Of a stretch of DNA of 64,000 nucleotides, positions 26,102 to 34,619 are shown piece after piece. The notes below the pieces were generated by a model, which saw only the letters and a program-made list of their open reading frames with translations, was not told the origin of the DNA and made no database searches. Position 1 is the stretch's first letter. Each line of letters begins with the position of its first letter. This stretch comes from CAYSCW01 sp964429795 (GTDB taxonomy: Bacteria; Acidobacteriota; Aminicenantia; Aminicenantales; Aminicenantaceae). Both the position numbers and the translations under genes were made by a program. The stretch spans positions 62,001 to 126,000 of the forward strand of contig CAYSCW010000004.1 of assembly GCA_964429795.1 (NCBI GenBank), in the 5' to 3' direction.

Positions 26102-27075
26102 TGAAAAATTTTATGATCGCCCAACCTCAATCAATCGAAGAGGCCGTTTCTTTGTTATCGGCAAAAAAAGAGAGCTATTACTTGATGGCTGGAGGAACAG
26201 ATCTCATTGGAGAAATCAAGGATAATATAGTGGAACCAGATGTTGTTGTTGACCTAAGCTCTCTTCCCAATCTGTCCTCCATCAAAAAAGAGAAAAATGG
26301 AGTGAGGATCGGAGCCTTGACCACAGTGGCCGAACTGGCTGAAGACCGGATGATCAAGGAGGAATATCCAGGCCTTCATCAAGCCGCCAATTCTCTGGCC
26401 TCACCGCAGTTACGTAACGTTGGCACAGTGGGTGGCAACCTCTGTCAGAGACCCCGCTGCTGGTATTACCGTGACTCTGAAGTCAAGTGTCGCAAAAAGG
26501 GGGGAAGCCGGTGTTACGCATACAGAGGAAGGAACAGATATCATGCCATTTTAGGTGGAGGGCTCTGTTATATTGTCCATCCCTCTGACTTGGCTCCTAT
26601 GCTTATCGCCCTGGAGGCAGAAATATCTATACATTCGGATAAAGGAGAAAAAATTGTCCCGCTTGAGGATTTCTTCGTTCTTCCCAAGACAAACGTCCAT
26701 AAAGAAAATGTTCTGGAGCCTGGAGAAATCCTCACGGAAGTAAGAATACCGGCATCTCAAACAGGAGATAAAAGCACCTACCTGAAGCTCAAGGAGAGAG
26801 GGACATGGGACTTCGCCGTGGTTTCTGCTGCGGTCAAAGGGACTCTATCAAAAGGTGCTTTTCAAAATATCAAGATTGTCCTGGGAGGAGTGGCTCCTGT
26901 CCCTTGGAGGATGAAGAAAGCCGAAGATATGATCAAGGGGAAAAAAGCAGCGGAAGATCTTCTCAGGGAAGCGGCAAGGGAAGAATTGAAAGAGGCTAAC
27001 CCATTAGAGGAAAACGGATACAAGAAGGATCTTGTGGAAACTGTTCTCTACAGAGCTGTCCTTTCTTTGATGTAG
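26101..27075 (+). CDS. Molybdenum hydroxylase FAD-binding subunit
   Basis: 324 residues. The FAD-binding pattern is YYLMAGGTDLIGEIKDNI and LASPQLRNVGTVGGNLCQRP, as in CoxM/XdhB-type medium subunits. The stretch CQRPRCWYYRDSEVKCRKKG carries extra cysteines, and some family members bind an additional FeS cluster there. The C-terminal domain (FAVVSAAVKG, IVLGGVAPVPWR) is standard. It is the only FAD subunit although two small/large pairs surround it, so either both pairs share it or the second pair uses another acceptor. Confidence 0.92.
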   Translation: MKNFMIAQPQSIEEAVSLLSAKKESYYLMAGGTDLIGEIKDNIVEPDVVVDLSSLPNLSSIKKEKNGVRIGALTTVAELAEDRMIKEEYPGLHQAANSLASPQLRNVGTVGGNLCQRPRCWYYRDSEVKCRKKGGSRCYAYRGRNRYHAILGGGLCYIVHPSDLAPMLIALEAEISIHSDKGEKIVPLEDFFVLPKTNVHKENVLEPGEILTEVRIPASQTGDKSTYLKLKERGTWDFAVVSAAVKGTLSKGAFQNIKIVLGGVAPVPWRMKKAEDMIKGKKAAEDLLREAAREELKEANPLEENGYKKDLVETVLYRAVLSLM

Positions 27076-27150
27076 ATCTTCCTTCCAAAAATCTTTTGCG
27101 TTCGGAACAAACTGCAGATCGAGTACCGAAAAAAATTTAAGGGAAACAAC

Positions 27151-27633
27151 ATGAAAGAAAACATCCAATTTAAACTCAATGGCAAATCCGTTCGCTTGAG
27201 TATGGACGGGGAGCGCATGCTTTTATGGATTCTGCGCACAGATTTTGGCCTGACAGGAGCTAAATACGGGTGCGGAGAGGGCTTTTGTGGAGCCTGCACC
27301 GTGCTTGTTAACAGGGAAGCCGTACGATCATGCCAGTTGCCTGTAAAGGATGTCAAAGGAAAAGAAGTGATGACTATCGAGGGCCTGTCTAAAAACGGGG
27401 AGCTTCATCCCCTGCAGAAAGCATTCATAAAACATGATGCACTTCAGTGCGGTTTTTGTACTCCTGGGATGATCCTGAATGCCTACAGCATGATCCTCAA
27501 AAATCCCCAATCCTCTCCAGATGAGATTATTCAGGGGATGGATGGAAATCTCTGTCGCTGCGGGTCTCATATCAGAATTGTCCAGGCTATCCAGACCGCA
27601 GCTAAAGAGATGAAAGGGATGAAAAAAAGATGA
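27151..27633 (+). CDS. Molybdenum hydroxylase 2Fe-2S subunit, second copy
   Basis: 160 residues, no signal peptide. Clusters are KYGCGEGFCGACTVLVN with a later cysteine (RSC), and CGFCTPGMIL plus NLCRCGSH. It is the IorA/CoxS-type small subunit and overlaps the downstream large subunit by 4 bp (ATGA), so the two are made together. 75 bp separate it from the FAD gene. The partner carries the Tat signal in this pair, the reverse of the first pair. Confidence 0.92.
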   Translation: MKENIQFKLNGKSVRLSMDGERMLLWILRTDFGLTGAKYGCGEGFCGACTVLVNREAVRSCQLPVKDVKGKEVMTIEGLSKNGELHPLQKAFIKHDALQCGFCTPGMILNAYSMILKNPQSSPDEIIQGMDGNLCRCGSHIRIVQAIQTAAKEMKGMKKR

Positions 27634-29786
27634 AAAAAGAAGACAATCCAGACCTAGATTTCAAAGATATCATGGTTCCCCCTTCTCTGAGTCGGCGAGA
27701 ATTCCTCAAACTAGCAGGCGGAGGGATTTTCATCCTTTTTTCTGTGGGAGATTCTTGGCCTTTCCAGGAACAAAGAGGGCAAGCAAGATCTCGTTTTAAC
27801 TATCCTGAAGATTTTAATGCCTACCTCAGAATCGGTGAAGACGGAAGGATCAGCTGTTTTACAGGGAAAATCGAGATGGGCCAGGGAGTGATTACTTCTC
27901 TGGCTCAGACATTAGCCGAGGAACTCGATGTTCGCTTGAATACAGTGGATATGGTTATGGGCGATACAGACCTCTGCCCCTGGGATATGGGAACTTTTGG
28001 GTCCATGACCACCCGCTTCTTCGGGCCTGCTCTCAGGGATGCAGCAGCAGAAGCCAGGGCCGTCTTAGTGGAGTTAGCCGCCGAACATCTTGATGTACCT
28101 GTAAGCCAACTGGCAACAAAAGAGGGAATCATATTCGATAAAAGACAGAAGAAAAATCAGGTCTCCTATGCCCAACTGGCCAAAGGGAAAAAAATCGCAA
28201 GACATCTCAAAACAAAACCTTCTCTCAAAAGCCCCGCGGAATTTTCTGTCATGGGCAAGCCTGCTTCACGAATAGACAGCTTGGAGAAGGTTACTGGCAA
28301 GGCTCAGTTTGCGGGAGATATTCGACTGCCCGACATGCTTTATGCGAGAATCTTGAGGCCTCCTGCCCATGGAGCAAAACTCAATAGTGTGGACACCTCA
28401 GTTGCCAAAAAAATGAGCGGCGTACATGTTGTTCAGGATGGCGACCTGATCGCAGTCCTTCACAAGGATCCAGATGAGGCAGAAAAAGCCTTAGCCAAGA
28501 TAAAGGCCCGGTTTGAGCCTCAGGAAGCGAAAGTAGACGACAAGACCATATTTGATCATCTGCTCAATGTCGCTCCAGAAGGGGAAATCGTCGCCCAGGG
28601 AGGAGACATCAAATCAGGAGAAAAACTGGCTTCCACAATTTTTGAGGAAACCTATTTAAATAGCTATGTGGCTCACGCTCCCATAGAAACACACACAGCT
28701 GTGACTCAAGTCGAAGGAAACAAGGTCTCAGTATGGGCATCCACACAAACTCCTTTCAGCGCTAAAGAAGAGATATCTGAAGCCCTGGGTTTTCCTCCCG
28801 AAAACGTCCGTATCATTACCCCATTTGTAGGAGGAGGATTCGGAGGAAAAACTCGAAACCAACAAGCTACAGAAGCCGCTCGGCTGGCAAAGCTGATCGG
28901 GAAACCTGTTCAGGTTGCCTGGACCCGTAAAGAAGAATTCTTCTATGATACCTTCCGTCCTGCGGCTGTGGTCAAGATAAGATCGGGAATCACCCCCGAG
29001 GCTGAAATCATCTTCTGGGATTACACTGTCTATTTTGCGGGCGAAAGAGGCGCTCCGCAGTTTTATGATATACCTCATCACCGCACAGCCTCCACAGGAG
29101 GAGGCTGGCGTGGCACTCCCGGTTCCCATCCCTTCAGCACAGGAGCCTGGAGAGCTCCTTCCAACAACACAAACACCTTTGCCAGAGAGTCTCATATCGA
29201 TATCATGGGCTGCAAGGCAGGTGTCGATCCTCTGGAATTTAGGCTAAAAAATTTGAAGGATAAAAGGATGCGCGGGGTTCTCAAGGCTGCAGCAGAGAAA
29301 TTCGGCTGGACCCCGATAAAATCCCCCAGTGGGCGCGGCTGCGGGATCTCCTGTGGTATCGATGCAGGAACTTATGTTGCTGCCATGGCTGAGGTGGAAG
29401 TGGATAAGAAAAGAGGCCATGTGCAGGTTAAGAGAGTGGTGTGTGCTCAAGATATGGGCCTGGTGGTAAATCCCGAAGGGGCAAGAATGCAGATGGAAGG
29501 ATGCATCACCATGGGATTGGGCTACGTCCTAGCTGAGGAGATTCACTTCAGAGGCGGAGAGATTTTCGACCTCAATTTCGATACCTACGAAATACCTCGT
29601 TTTTCATGGCTACCCAAAATCGAGACCGTGCTGATGGAGACAGGAGATTCCACTCCCCAGGGAGGCGGGGAACCAGCCATCATAAACATGGGTGGCGTGG
29701 TGGCTAACGCTATCTTTGATGCAGTAGGCGCCAGACTCTTCCAACTCCCTATGAATGCAAAACGAATAAAGGAAGCGTTACAGTAA
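27630..29786 (+). CDS. Isoquinoline-1-oxidoreductase-type molybdopterin subunit with Tat signal
   Basis: 718 residues. A Tat signal LSRREFLKLAGGGIFILFSV opens the protein, as in IorB-type and aldehyde dehydrogenase large subunits that reach the periplasm. Signatures: FTGKIEMGQGVITSLAQTLA, a GTFGSMTTRFFG loop, GKARFAGD-like domain start (KAQFAGDIRLPD), GGGFGGKTRN, TGAWRAPSNNTNTFARES and the catalytic glutamate in TPQGGGEPAIIN. IorB-type enzymes often use cytochromes as acceptors instead of FAD. Substrate unknown. It is the last gene of the cluster and converges on the maturation genes. Confidence 0.9.
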   Translation: MKKEDNPDLDFKDIMVPPSLSRREFLKLAGGGIFILFSVGDSWPFQEQRGQARSRFNYPEDFNAYLRIGEDGRISCFTGKIEMGQGVITSLAQTLAEELDVRLNTVDMVMGDTDLCPWDMGTFGSMTTRFFGPALRDAAAEARAVLVELAAEHLDVPVSQLATKEGIIFDKRQKKNQVSYAQLAKGKKIARHLKTKPSLKSPAEFSVMGKPASRIDSLEKVTGKAQFAGDIRLPDMLYARILRPPAHGAKLNSVDTSVAKKMSGVHVVQDGDLIAVLHKDPDEAEKALAKIKARFEPQEAKVDDKTIFDHLLNVAPEGEIVAQGGDIKSGEKLASTIFEETYLNSYVAHAPIETHTAVTQVEGNKVSVWASTQTPFSAKEEISEALGFPPENVRIITPFVGGGFGGKTRNQQATEAARLAKLIGKPVQVAWTRKEEFFYDTFRPAAVVKIRSGITPEAEIIFWDYTVYFAGERGAPQFYDIPHHRTASTGGGWRGTPGSHPFSTGAWRAPSNNTNTFARESHIDIMGCKAGVDPLEFRLKNLKDKRMRGVLKAAAEKFGWTPIKSPSGRGCGISCGIDAGTYVAAMAEVEVDKKRGHVQVKRVVCAQDMGLVVNPEGARMQMEGCITMGLGYVLAEEIHFRGGEIFDLNFDTYEIPRFSWLPKIETVLMETGDSTPQGGGEPAIINMGGVVANAIFDAVGARLFQLPMNAKRIKEALQ

Positions 29787-29816
29787 AGAAAATAAACTCA
29801 CAGGATATAATCTGAT

Positions 29817-30404
29817 TTACTTATTCTCTGTCTCTTTCTTGTAATCGTTCGGATTGTCGATATCCCGGAGAACTGCGGGAGTGTCTACCTCCACCTCCAG
29901 GGTATCCCCCGGATGATTGTAGACAATGCCTCGCAGGCCCACATCAGGGCTCAGATCTTCGATTTCTTTCCGGTATTTGACATCGATAAGGACCGGGTGA
30001 CCTCGATTCTTTTTAAAGGCAGGAACGACGATTCCCTTTTTTGAGCTTTTGAAAGCCTCAATGACTTTATCCATGACAGAAGGAGGAATCGATGGTTGGT
30101 CACCCAAGCAGACCAAAACGCCTCGAATATTTTCCGGGATGGCGTTAAGTCCCCATTGCACAGAAGAGAGCATCCCCTTTTTGTAATGAGGATTTACAGT
30201 GATGGTAACAGGAAGATCTTCTATTTTTTCTTCTATCTTTTCAGGATCTGCTCCCAGAACAACCAAGGCCTCATCTGCTTTCGACTGAATGACGTTGGTG
30301 ACTACGGTTTCGACGATTGTCTTATCCCCAAAAGGAAGAAGAAGCTTGGGCTTCCCCATCCTTTTGGATTCTCCGGCCGCAAGAATGATTGCTCCTATCA
30401 ACAT
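29817..30404 (-). CDS. MocA-like molybdenum cofactor cytidylyltransferase
   Basis: 195 residues. Nucleotidyltransferase opening IILAAGESKRMGKPKLLLPF and later VCLGDQPSIPPSV and KNRGHPVLI motifs are those of MobA/MocA-type enzymes, which add a nucleotide to the molybdopterin cofactor. MocA (CMP) is favoured because the neighbours are hydroxylases of the xanthine-dehydrogenase family that use the cytosine or sulfurated form. Start ATG 30404 overlaps the XdhC-like stop by 7 bp and has GAAGGAAGGGAAG before it. Confidence 0.88.
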   Translation of the reverse strand: MLIGAIILAAGESKRMGKPKLLLPFGDKTIVETVVTNVIQSKADEALVVLGADPEKIEEKIEDLPVTITVNPHYKKGMLSSVQWGLNAIPENIRGVLVCLGDQPSIPPSVMDKVIEAFKSSKKGIVVPAFKKNRGHPVLIDVKYRKEIEDLSPDVGLRGIVYNHPGDTLEVEVDTPAVLRDIDNPNDYKKETENK

Positions 30405-31480
30405 CTTCCCTTCCTTCTTTCACGGATTTGGCTCCGGACCCGTACGAGCTGGGCGGCGATGCTCAAAGCGATCTCTTCAACAGTCTTGGAGCCAATATCG
30501 AGGCCGATGGGGGAATGAACGCGGTCAAATTGTTCCTCTCTCGCCCAACCTCGCTCGAGGAATTTCTCCCTCATCATTTTCACTTTCCGAGCACTGCCGA
30601 TCATGCCGATATAGGCAGCATCCGAAGCGATACACTCTCGAAGGGCTTCGGCGTCATAGTGATGTCCTCGAGTAGCGATCACCAAATAGGTATCTGGGCC
30701 TATAGGAAATTTTGTGATGGCCCTACTGATCTCATCGATGATAAAATGATCCGCATCCGGAATGTTTTCTCTGTTGGCAAATTCTGGGCGATCATCGATG
30801 ACCGTCACTTCAAAATCCAGAAAATTTCCCAGGTGAGCCACGGCACGGCCGACGTGTCCGGCGCCGGCAATTACCAATCGGGGCAATGGAATAACTGGCT
30901 CTAAGAAGAGAAGACTCTCCTTCACTCCCCTCTGCCTTTCCTGCATCTTTACCAGTGTGGGCCTTTCCTCCGCTAATGCCTTGGCAATATGGTCTTTTAA
31001 TATCGATAGTGATTTTCCCAGGTTGGCCAGAGACTTCTCATTGCCTTTTATCCAATTTCGGAAGATGGAGATACTTCCGCCTGAAAATTCTTTTATCCAT
31101 GTGGACAAAAGGCCATGCTTCCGGCGAAGGAAGGATTGCTGGAGATCTTTGAAGGCATTTTCGTGTTTCGTCGGTGAGACATCGAGAAGGATTCTTACTT
31201 GGCCTCCGCATATAGACTCTTCATCTGAAGAAATGTCGGCATTGAGGTCAAATTGATAAAGAAGAGAGCTTCCTCTTTTTAAGGCATCCTGGGCTCTCTT
31301 CAGGGCATCACCTTCCAACAGCCCGCCACCCAGAGTTCCGGCGAGGAGTCTTTCCGAAGAAAATACGGCTGATGCTCCTGGTACTTGAGGCGTAGAGCCC
31401 TTGGCCTCGATGATTGTGGCCAATACTACTTGCTTTTTCTCTTTTAATATCTCGGAGAGATGAACATAGATATTTTTCAT
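30398..31480 (-). CDS. XdhC/CoxI-family molybdenum hydroxylase maturation factor
   Basis: 360 residues. The N-terminal domain has EAKGSTPQVPGASAVFSSE and GTLGGGLLEGDALKRA, and the C-terminal Rossmann domain has LVIAGAGHVGRAVAHLGNFL, VIDDRPEFANREN and TRGHHYDAEAL with YIGMIGSARKV. This is the XdhC layout, the factor that binds molybdenum cofactor and inserts it, after sulfuration, into xanthine-dehydrogenase-type enzymes. It forms a minus-strand operon with the MocA-like gene and opposes the enzyme genes. Confidence 0.92.
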   Translation of the reverse strand: MKNIYVHLSEILKEKKQVVLATIIEAKGSTPQVPGASAVFSSERLLAGTLGGGLLEGDALKRAQDALKRGSSLLYQFDLNADISSDEESICGGQVRILLDVSPTKHENAFKDLQQSFLRRKHGLLSTWIKEFSGGSISIFRNWIKGNEKSLANLGKSLSILKDHIAKALAEERPTLVKMQERQRGVKESLLFLEPVIPLPRLVIAGAGHVGRAVAHLGNFLDFEVTVIDDRPEFANRENIPDADHFIIDEISRAITKFPIGPDTYLVIATRGHHYDAEALRECIASDAAYIGMIGSARKVKMMREKFLERGWAREEQFDRVHSPIGLDIGSKTVEEIALSIAAQLVRVRSQIRERRKGRC

Positions 31481-31534
31481 TCTATCGCCTTCGCTTTCCT
31501 CAGCTCACTCACAGAATACTAAATAAGAAAATTT

Positions 31535-32080
31535 TCAACAAGGATCGCAGACATCTCCAAACCCGTGATGAGTGAAGATAGCCTTTCTCATCTGAGAAAA
31601 AGCATCTTTCTCTTCTATATCAAATACTCTTACTTCTTTGTCTCTAAGCAGGCGGAGAAAATCTTTGAGGATACTTTTTCTGATGACAAGAATAAGGCCC
31701 TTTGGAGGAGATGAGAGAGCCTGTCTCAAAGCTGACCATAACCCTTCTCCCTTGATCTCCAGAGGACCGATTTCATCGACCACCAGAATATTGACTCCTC
31801 TGCTTCGCAAGATCTGATCTCTTGCGTGGGCCAAGGCTTCAGGAATAAAAAAATACGACCCGATTCTTTCCCATCCCTCTTCTCCCTCCCTGCGGATGTA
31901 AGGAATGTATTGCTCATCTTTTAGATCATATAAATCATATCCAAGAATTTCCTTGTTTCTAATAATAGCCACACTCAGAAAACCGGCTGTCTTAAGGTTT
32001 TCCCTCCTCAAACTATCAACAAGCCTCTTTAAAAAAGTGGTCTTTCCCGAATGAACAGGACCAGTAAGCACAAAAATCAT
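31535..32080 (-). CDS. THEP1-like nucleoside-triphosphatase (P-loop)
   Basis: About 181 residues. Walker A GPVHSGKTTFLKRLVD opens the protein, and a Walker B-like strand NILVVDEIGPLEIKG follows; the EIGPLE motif is diagnostic of the THEP1/NTPase_1 family. An in-frame TTG at 32110 would add ten residues, but ATG 32080 places the P-loop at the usual N-terminal position. The family has been seen to hydrolyse nucleotides in vitro. Its place beside XdhC and MocA suggests a role in cofactor handling; that is inference. Confidence 0.8.
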   Translation of the reverse strand: MIFVLTGPVHSGKTTFLKRLVDSLRRENLKTAGFLSVAIIRNKEILGYDLYDLKDEQYIPYIRREGEEGWERIGSYFFIPEALAHARDQILRSRGVNILVVDEIGPLEIKGEGLWSALRQALSSPPKGLILVIRKSILKDFLRLLRDKEVRVFDIEEKDAFSQMRKAIFTHHGFGDVCDPC

Positions 32081-32138
32081 GGATAAAAGATAATAAATAA
32101 GCGCAGCCAAGTCAAAATCTAACTGGGAATCAAGATCA

Positions 32139-32258
32139 TATCCATTTCTGGGATGAGTTTGAGGACAGTCAGGTAAGCTAATTCGTCAGCCCGCGAATTT
32201 TCCCCAGCGAGGATGGAGGGGAACCGACGCTTTTATCAGCTATCACGAAAATGGAACT
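32139..32258 (+). repeat. Dispersed TIR element, copy E
   Basis: Left ATCCATTTCTGGGATGA and right ATCACGAAAATGGAACT are inverted. Core CAGTCAGGTAAGCTAATTCG, TCAGCCCGCGAATTTTCCCC and AGCGAGGATGG matches copy H, with one change (GCTAA for GCTGA) that breaks the small hairpin. Confidence 0.7.
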
Positions 32259-32282
32259 GCCAGCAAAGAAAAAGGAGTGATA

Positions 32283-32310
32283 TTGACTTACTCCTTGGGC
32301 ATGATACAAT
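32283..32310 (+). promoter_or_regulatory. Sigma-70-type promoter for the ArsA-like gene
   Basis: TTGACT (32283-32288), 16-bp spacer, TACAAT (32305-32310), 29 bp before ATG 32340. Confidence 0.6.
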
Positions 32311-32339
32311 AGTTTTACTCTCTAAAACAGAGAAAGAAG

Positions 32340-33503
32340 ATGCGGATTATTCTTTTTACAGGAAAAGGAGGCGTGGGGAAGACGACTCTCGCGGCAGCAA
32401 CAGCGCTTCTTTCTGCCCAAAAAGGTCACAAGACCCTTATCATCTCAGCTGACGCAGCACATAGCCTCTCTGATTCATTGGAGACTCAACTTTCCAACCA
32501 ACCCCGCAATATAGCACCTAACCTTTACGGTCAGGAGGTCAATGCTCTTGAGGAAATCGAGAAGAAATGGGGAGAAATCAAAAACTATCTCGTCGCTTTT
32601 TTCTCCAGCCAGGGTATCGATACCATCGAGGCAGAAGAGATGAGTGTTTTCCCTGGTATGGAGGAACTCTTCAGCCTGATGGAAATCCGTCAATACCATA
32701 AAGACGAAGAATACGATGTTACCATCGTCGACTGTGCCCCCACTGGCGACACCCTCAGATTCTTGAGCGCCCCTGAAATTACCGGCTGGTATCTCAAACA
32801 TATCTTTCCCCTCCAGAGAACCGCGGCGAAAGCGGTAAGGCCCGTAGCCAGTCGAGTCCTTCCTTTCCCTTTTCCAGAAGACAAGGTCTTTGAAGCCATG
32901 AAAAGCCTGACCACACAGCTGGCAGAGATGAAAGAAATCCTTATCGATCCCCAAAAAACCTCCATCCGCCTCATCATCAACCCTGAAAAAATGGTGATCA
33001 AAGAAGCCCAGCGGGCTTATACTTTCTTCAACCTCTTCGGATATTCTGTCGATCTTGTCATCGTCAATCGCATCATTCCCGCTGAAGTCCGTGATGCCTA
33101 TTTTATAAAATGGAAATCCATTCAGAAGGAATATCTGCAAATGATCAAAGAGATTTTTTCTCCTCTTCCCATTTTTTTCTCAAATCTCTTCTCCCAGGAA
33201 GTTCTGGGAAAAGAACTCCTCACCAAGATGGCTGGGAAAGTCTACGGGAAAGAGGATCCCACAAAATTGTTCTTCACCCAGAAACCAATATCCATCGAGA
33301 AAGCTGACGGAGGCTTTGATATTTTTTTGTATCTTCCTTTTGTCAAAAAGCGGGACTTGGACCTTTTCCAAAAGGGAGAAGAACTCTTCATCAAGGTTGG
33401 ACATTACAAAAGAAATATACTTCTTCCTCAAACCCTTCTCAACTACTCTATTAAAGAAGCAAAGTTTGATAAGGAAATGCTGAAAATATGCTTTCGCCAA
33501 TAA
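32340..33503 (+). CDS. ArsA/GET3-family ATPase
   Basis: 387 residues. The deviant Walker A is FTGKGGVGKTTLAAATALLS (K14 region), with SADAAHSLSD as switch I and DVTIVDCAPTGDTLRFLS as switch II. The C-terminal ~80 residues (GGFDIFLYLPFVKKRDLDLF to LLPQTLLNY) form a small beta-rich domain like the alpha-crystallin-type tail of many bacterial ArsA proteins. No arsenite pump or ars regulator lies nearby, so arsenic resistance is unsupported; a membrane-protein targeting or general ATPase role is as likely. The small gene 33549 follows with a strong ribosome site. Confidence 0.85.
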   Translation: MRIILFTGKGGVGKTTLAAATALLSAQKGHKTLIISADAAHSLSDSLETQLSNQPRNIAPNLYGQEVNALEEIEKKWGEIKNYLVAFFSSQGIDTIEAEEMSVFPGMEELFSLMEIRQYHKDEEYDVTIVDCAPTGDTLRFLSAPEITGWYLKHIFPLQRTAAKAVRPVASRVLPFPFPEDKVFEAMKSLTTQLAEMKEILIDPQKTSIRLIINPEKMVIKEAQRAYTFFNLFGYSVDLVIVNRIIPAEVRDAYFIKWKSIQKEYLQMIKEIFSPLPIFFSNLFSQEVLGKELLTKMAGKVYGKEDPTKLFFTQKPISIEKADGGFDIFLYLPFVKKRDLDLFQKGEELFIKVGHYKRNILLPQTLLNYSIKEAKFDKEMLKICFRQ

Positions 33504-33548
33504 ATCATTAGAGATGATCTCATTTTCCTCTGGAAAGGAGGTGAGACG

Positions 33549-33758
33549 ATGAACGAAGCAAAAACAAGAGAGATAAGAATCTCGATTCCAGAAGAGCTGT
33601 TTTCCTTCTTTCTCCCAGAAAAAACGCTCCATCATTTTTTCAATGCTCGCAAAGAAATGTTGCTTGCTCTGCGTTCCCTGATCGATGCAAAAATTGAAGC
33701 ACTGGAGAAAAAGGAAGAAAAGACAGCGACAAAAAAGAAGAAAATCAAAATCGACTGA
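33549..33758 (+). CDS. Small basic protein downstream of the ArsA-like ATPase
   Basis: 69 residues, very strong ribosome site (GAAAGGAGGTGAGACG). The start TREIRISIPEELFSFFLPEK is followed by a helix HHFFNARKEMLLALRSLIDAKI and a lysine/glutamate-rich coil ending KKKKIKID. It is not a known family to me. The 45-bp spacing and ribosome site suggest co-translation with the ATPase and a possible adaptor role. Confidence 0.6.
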   Translation: MNEAKTREIRISIPEELFSFFLPEKTLHHFFNARKEMLLALRSLIDAKIEALEKKEEKTATKKKKIKID

Positions 33759-33886
33759 TTCACCGGGCAAGACTTTAATAACCTTGATGGTCTGCGGGAA
33801 AAACCTTAGACCTGCCTTCATTCTCTTCATAGTGATGGCAACGATGGTCTGACCCTATAATTTTCACAAATTTCACAAATTTCAGG

Positions 33887-33915
33887 TTGACTTGAATCTT
33901 GTTTAATATTAGAGT
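33887..33915 (+). promoter_or_regulatory. Promoter candidate for the inositol-lipid pair
   Basis: TTGACT (33887-33892), 17-bp spacer, TAGAGT (33910-33915), 47 bp before ATG 33963. A short tandem TTTCACAAA repeat lies just upstream. Confidence 0.45.
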
Positions 33916-33962
33916 ATTTATGCTTTAAAATCGCTACATAAACCAACTAACAGAAAGTTCTG

Positions 33963-34619
33963 ATGAGCATCCAGATACAGCAGACCTCAAGGATTCTGCC
34001 GCGAAAATTGATTACCTCCTTTCCCCATCATCTAAGCCGGTTGGCTTCCCTGCTGATTAGCCTCCGAGTTAATCCCAACACCATAAGTGTTTTTGCTCTT
34101 CTGGCAGGATTGGGAGCTGGGCTGCTTTTTTTCTTCCAAAAAACTTTCTGGGCTGGCATAGTCATCATCATCTGCGGTCTCCTGGATATTCTCGATGGAA
34201 AGGTTGCTGTCGGCTCCGACAGGAAAAGTCTGTTTGGAGCCATATTCGATTCCACTCTCGATAGATACTCTGAATTTTTCATCTATCTTGGCCTTGCTGT
34301 CTATTTCAGGAATCACTGGGCTCTCTGGGTGGCAATCCTCGCATTCCTTGGCTCTGCGATGGTTAGTTATACCCGTGCCCGTGCCGAGGGATTAGGAGTC
34401 GAGTGCAAAGTAGGTATCATGCAGAGAGCCGAGAGGATTGTTTTTCTCTCTTTAGGGTCCATCCTTGGTTCTCTTTTTAAAGTCTTTGATCCCTCCATTA
34501 TCGGGGTCCTGATTCTGATCGCCACCTTTTCTAACTTCACAGCTCTTCAAAGAACTTTCTACGTCAGAAAAGTGGAAAAACAAAAGAAATCAAAAAAGGA
34601 GGTCCTCACGAATGGATAA
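33963..34619 (+). CDS. CDP-alcohol phosphatidyltransferase, probably phosphatidylinositol-phosphate synthase type
   Basis: 218 residues, about six membrane helices. The CDP-alcohol signature D-xx-DG-xx-A...G-xxx-D-xxx-D appears as D75, D78, G79, A82, G92, D96 and D100; the usual arginine after A82 is valine. LDRYSEFFIYLG after the motif resembles the DR-S segment of bacterial PIP synthases. It would join CDP-diacylglycerol with inositol-1-phosphate. The next gene, an inositol-phosphate synthase, overlaps it by 8 bp and supports this substrate. A PIP phosphatase is not encoded nearby. Confidence 0.75.
   Translation: MSIQIQQTSRILPRKLITSFPHHLSRLASLLISLRVNPNTISVFALLAGLGAGLLFFFQKTFWAGIVIIICGLLDILDGKVAVGSDRKSLFGAIFDSTLDRYSEFFIYLGLAVYFRNHWALWVAILAFLGSAMVSYTRARAEGLGVECKVGIMQRAERIVFLSLGSILGSLFKVFDPSIIGVLILIATFSNFTALQRTFYVRKVEKQKKSKKEVLTNG

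Noticed and set aside
32340..33503. Arsenic-resistance operon
   Set aside because: Only the ArsA-type ATPase is present; no pump, reductase or regulator supports that label.
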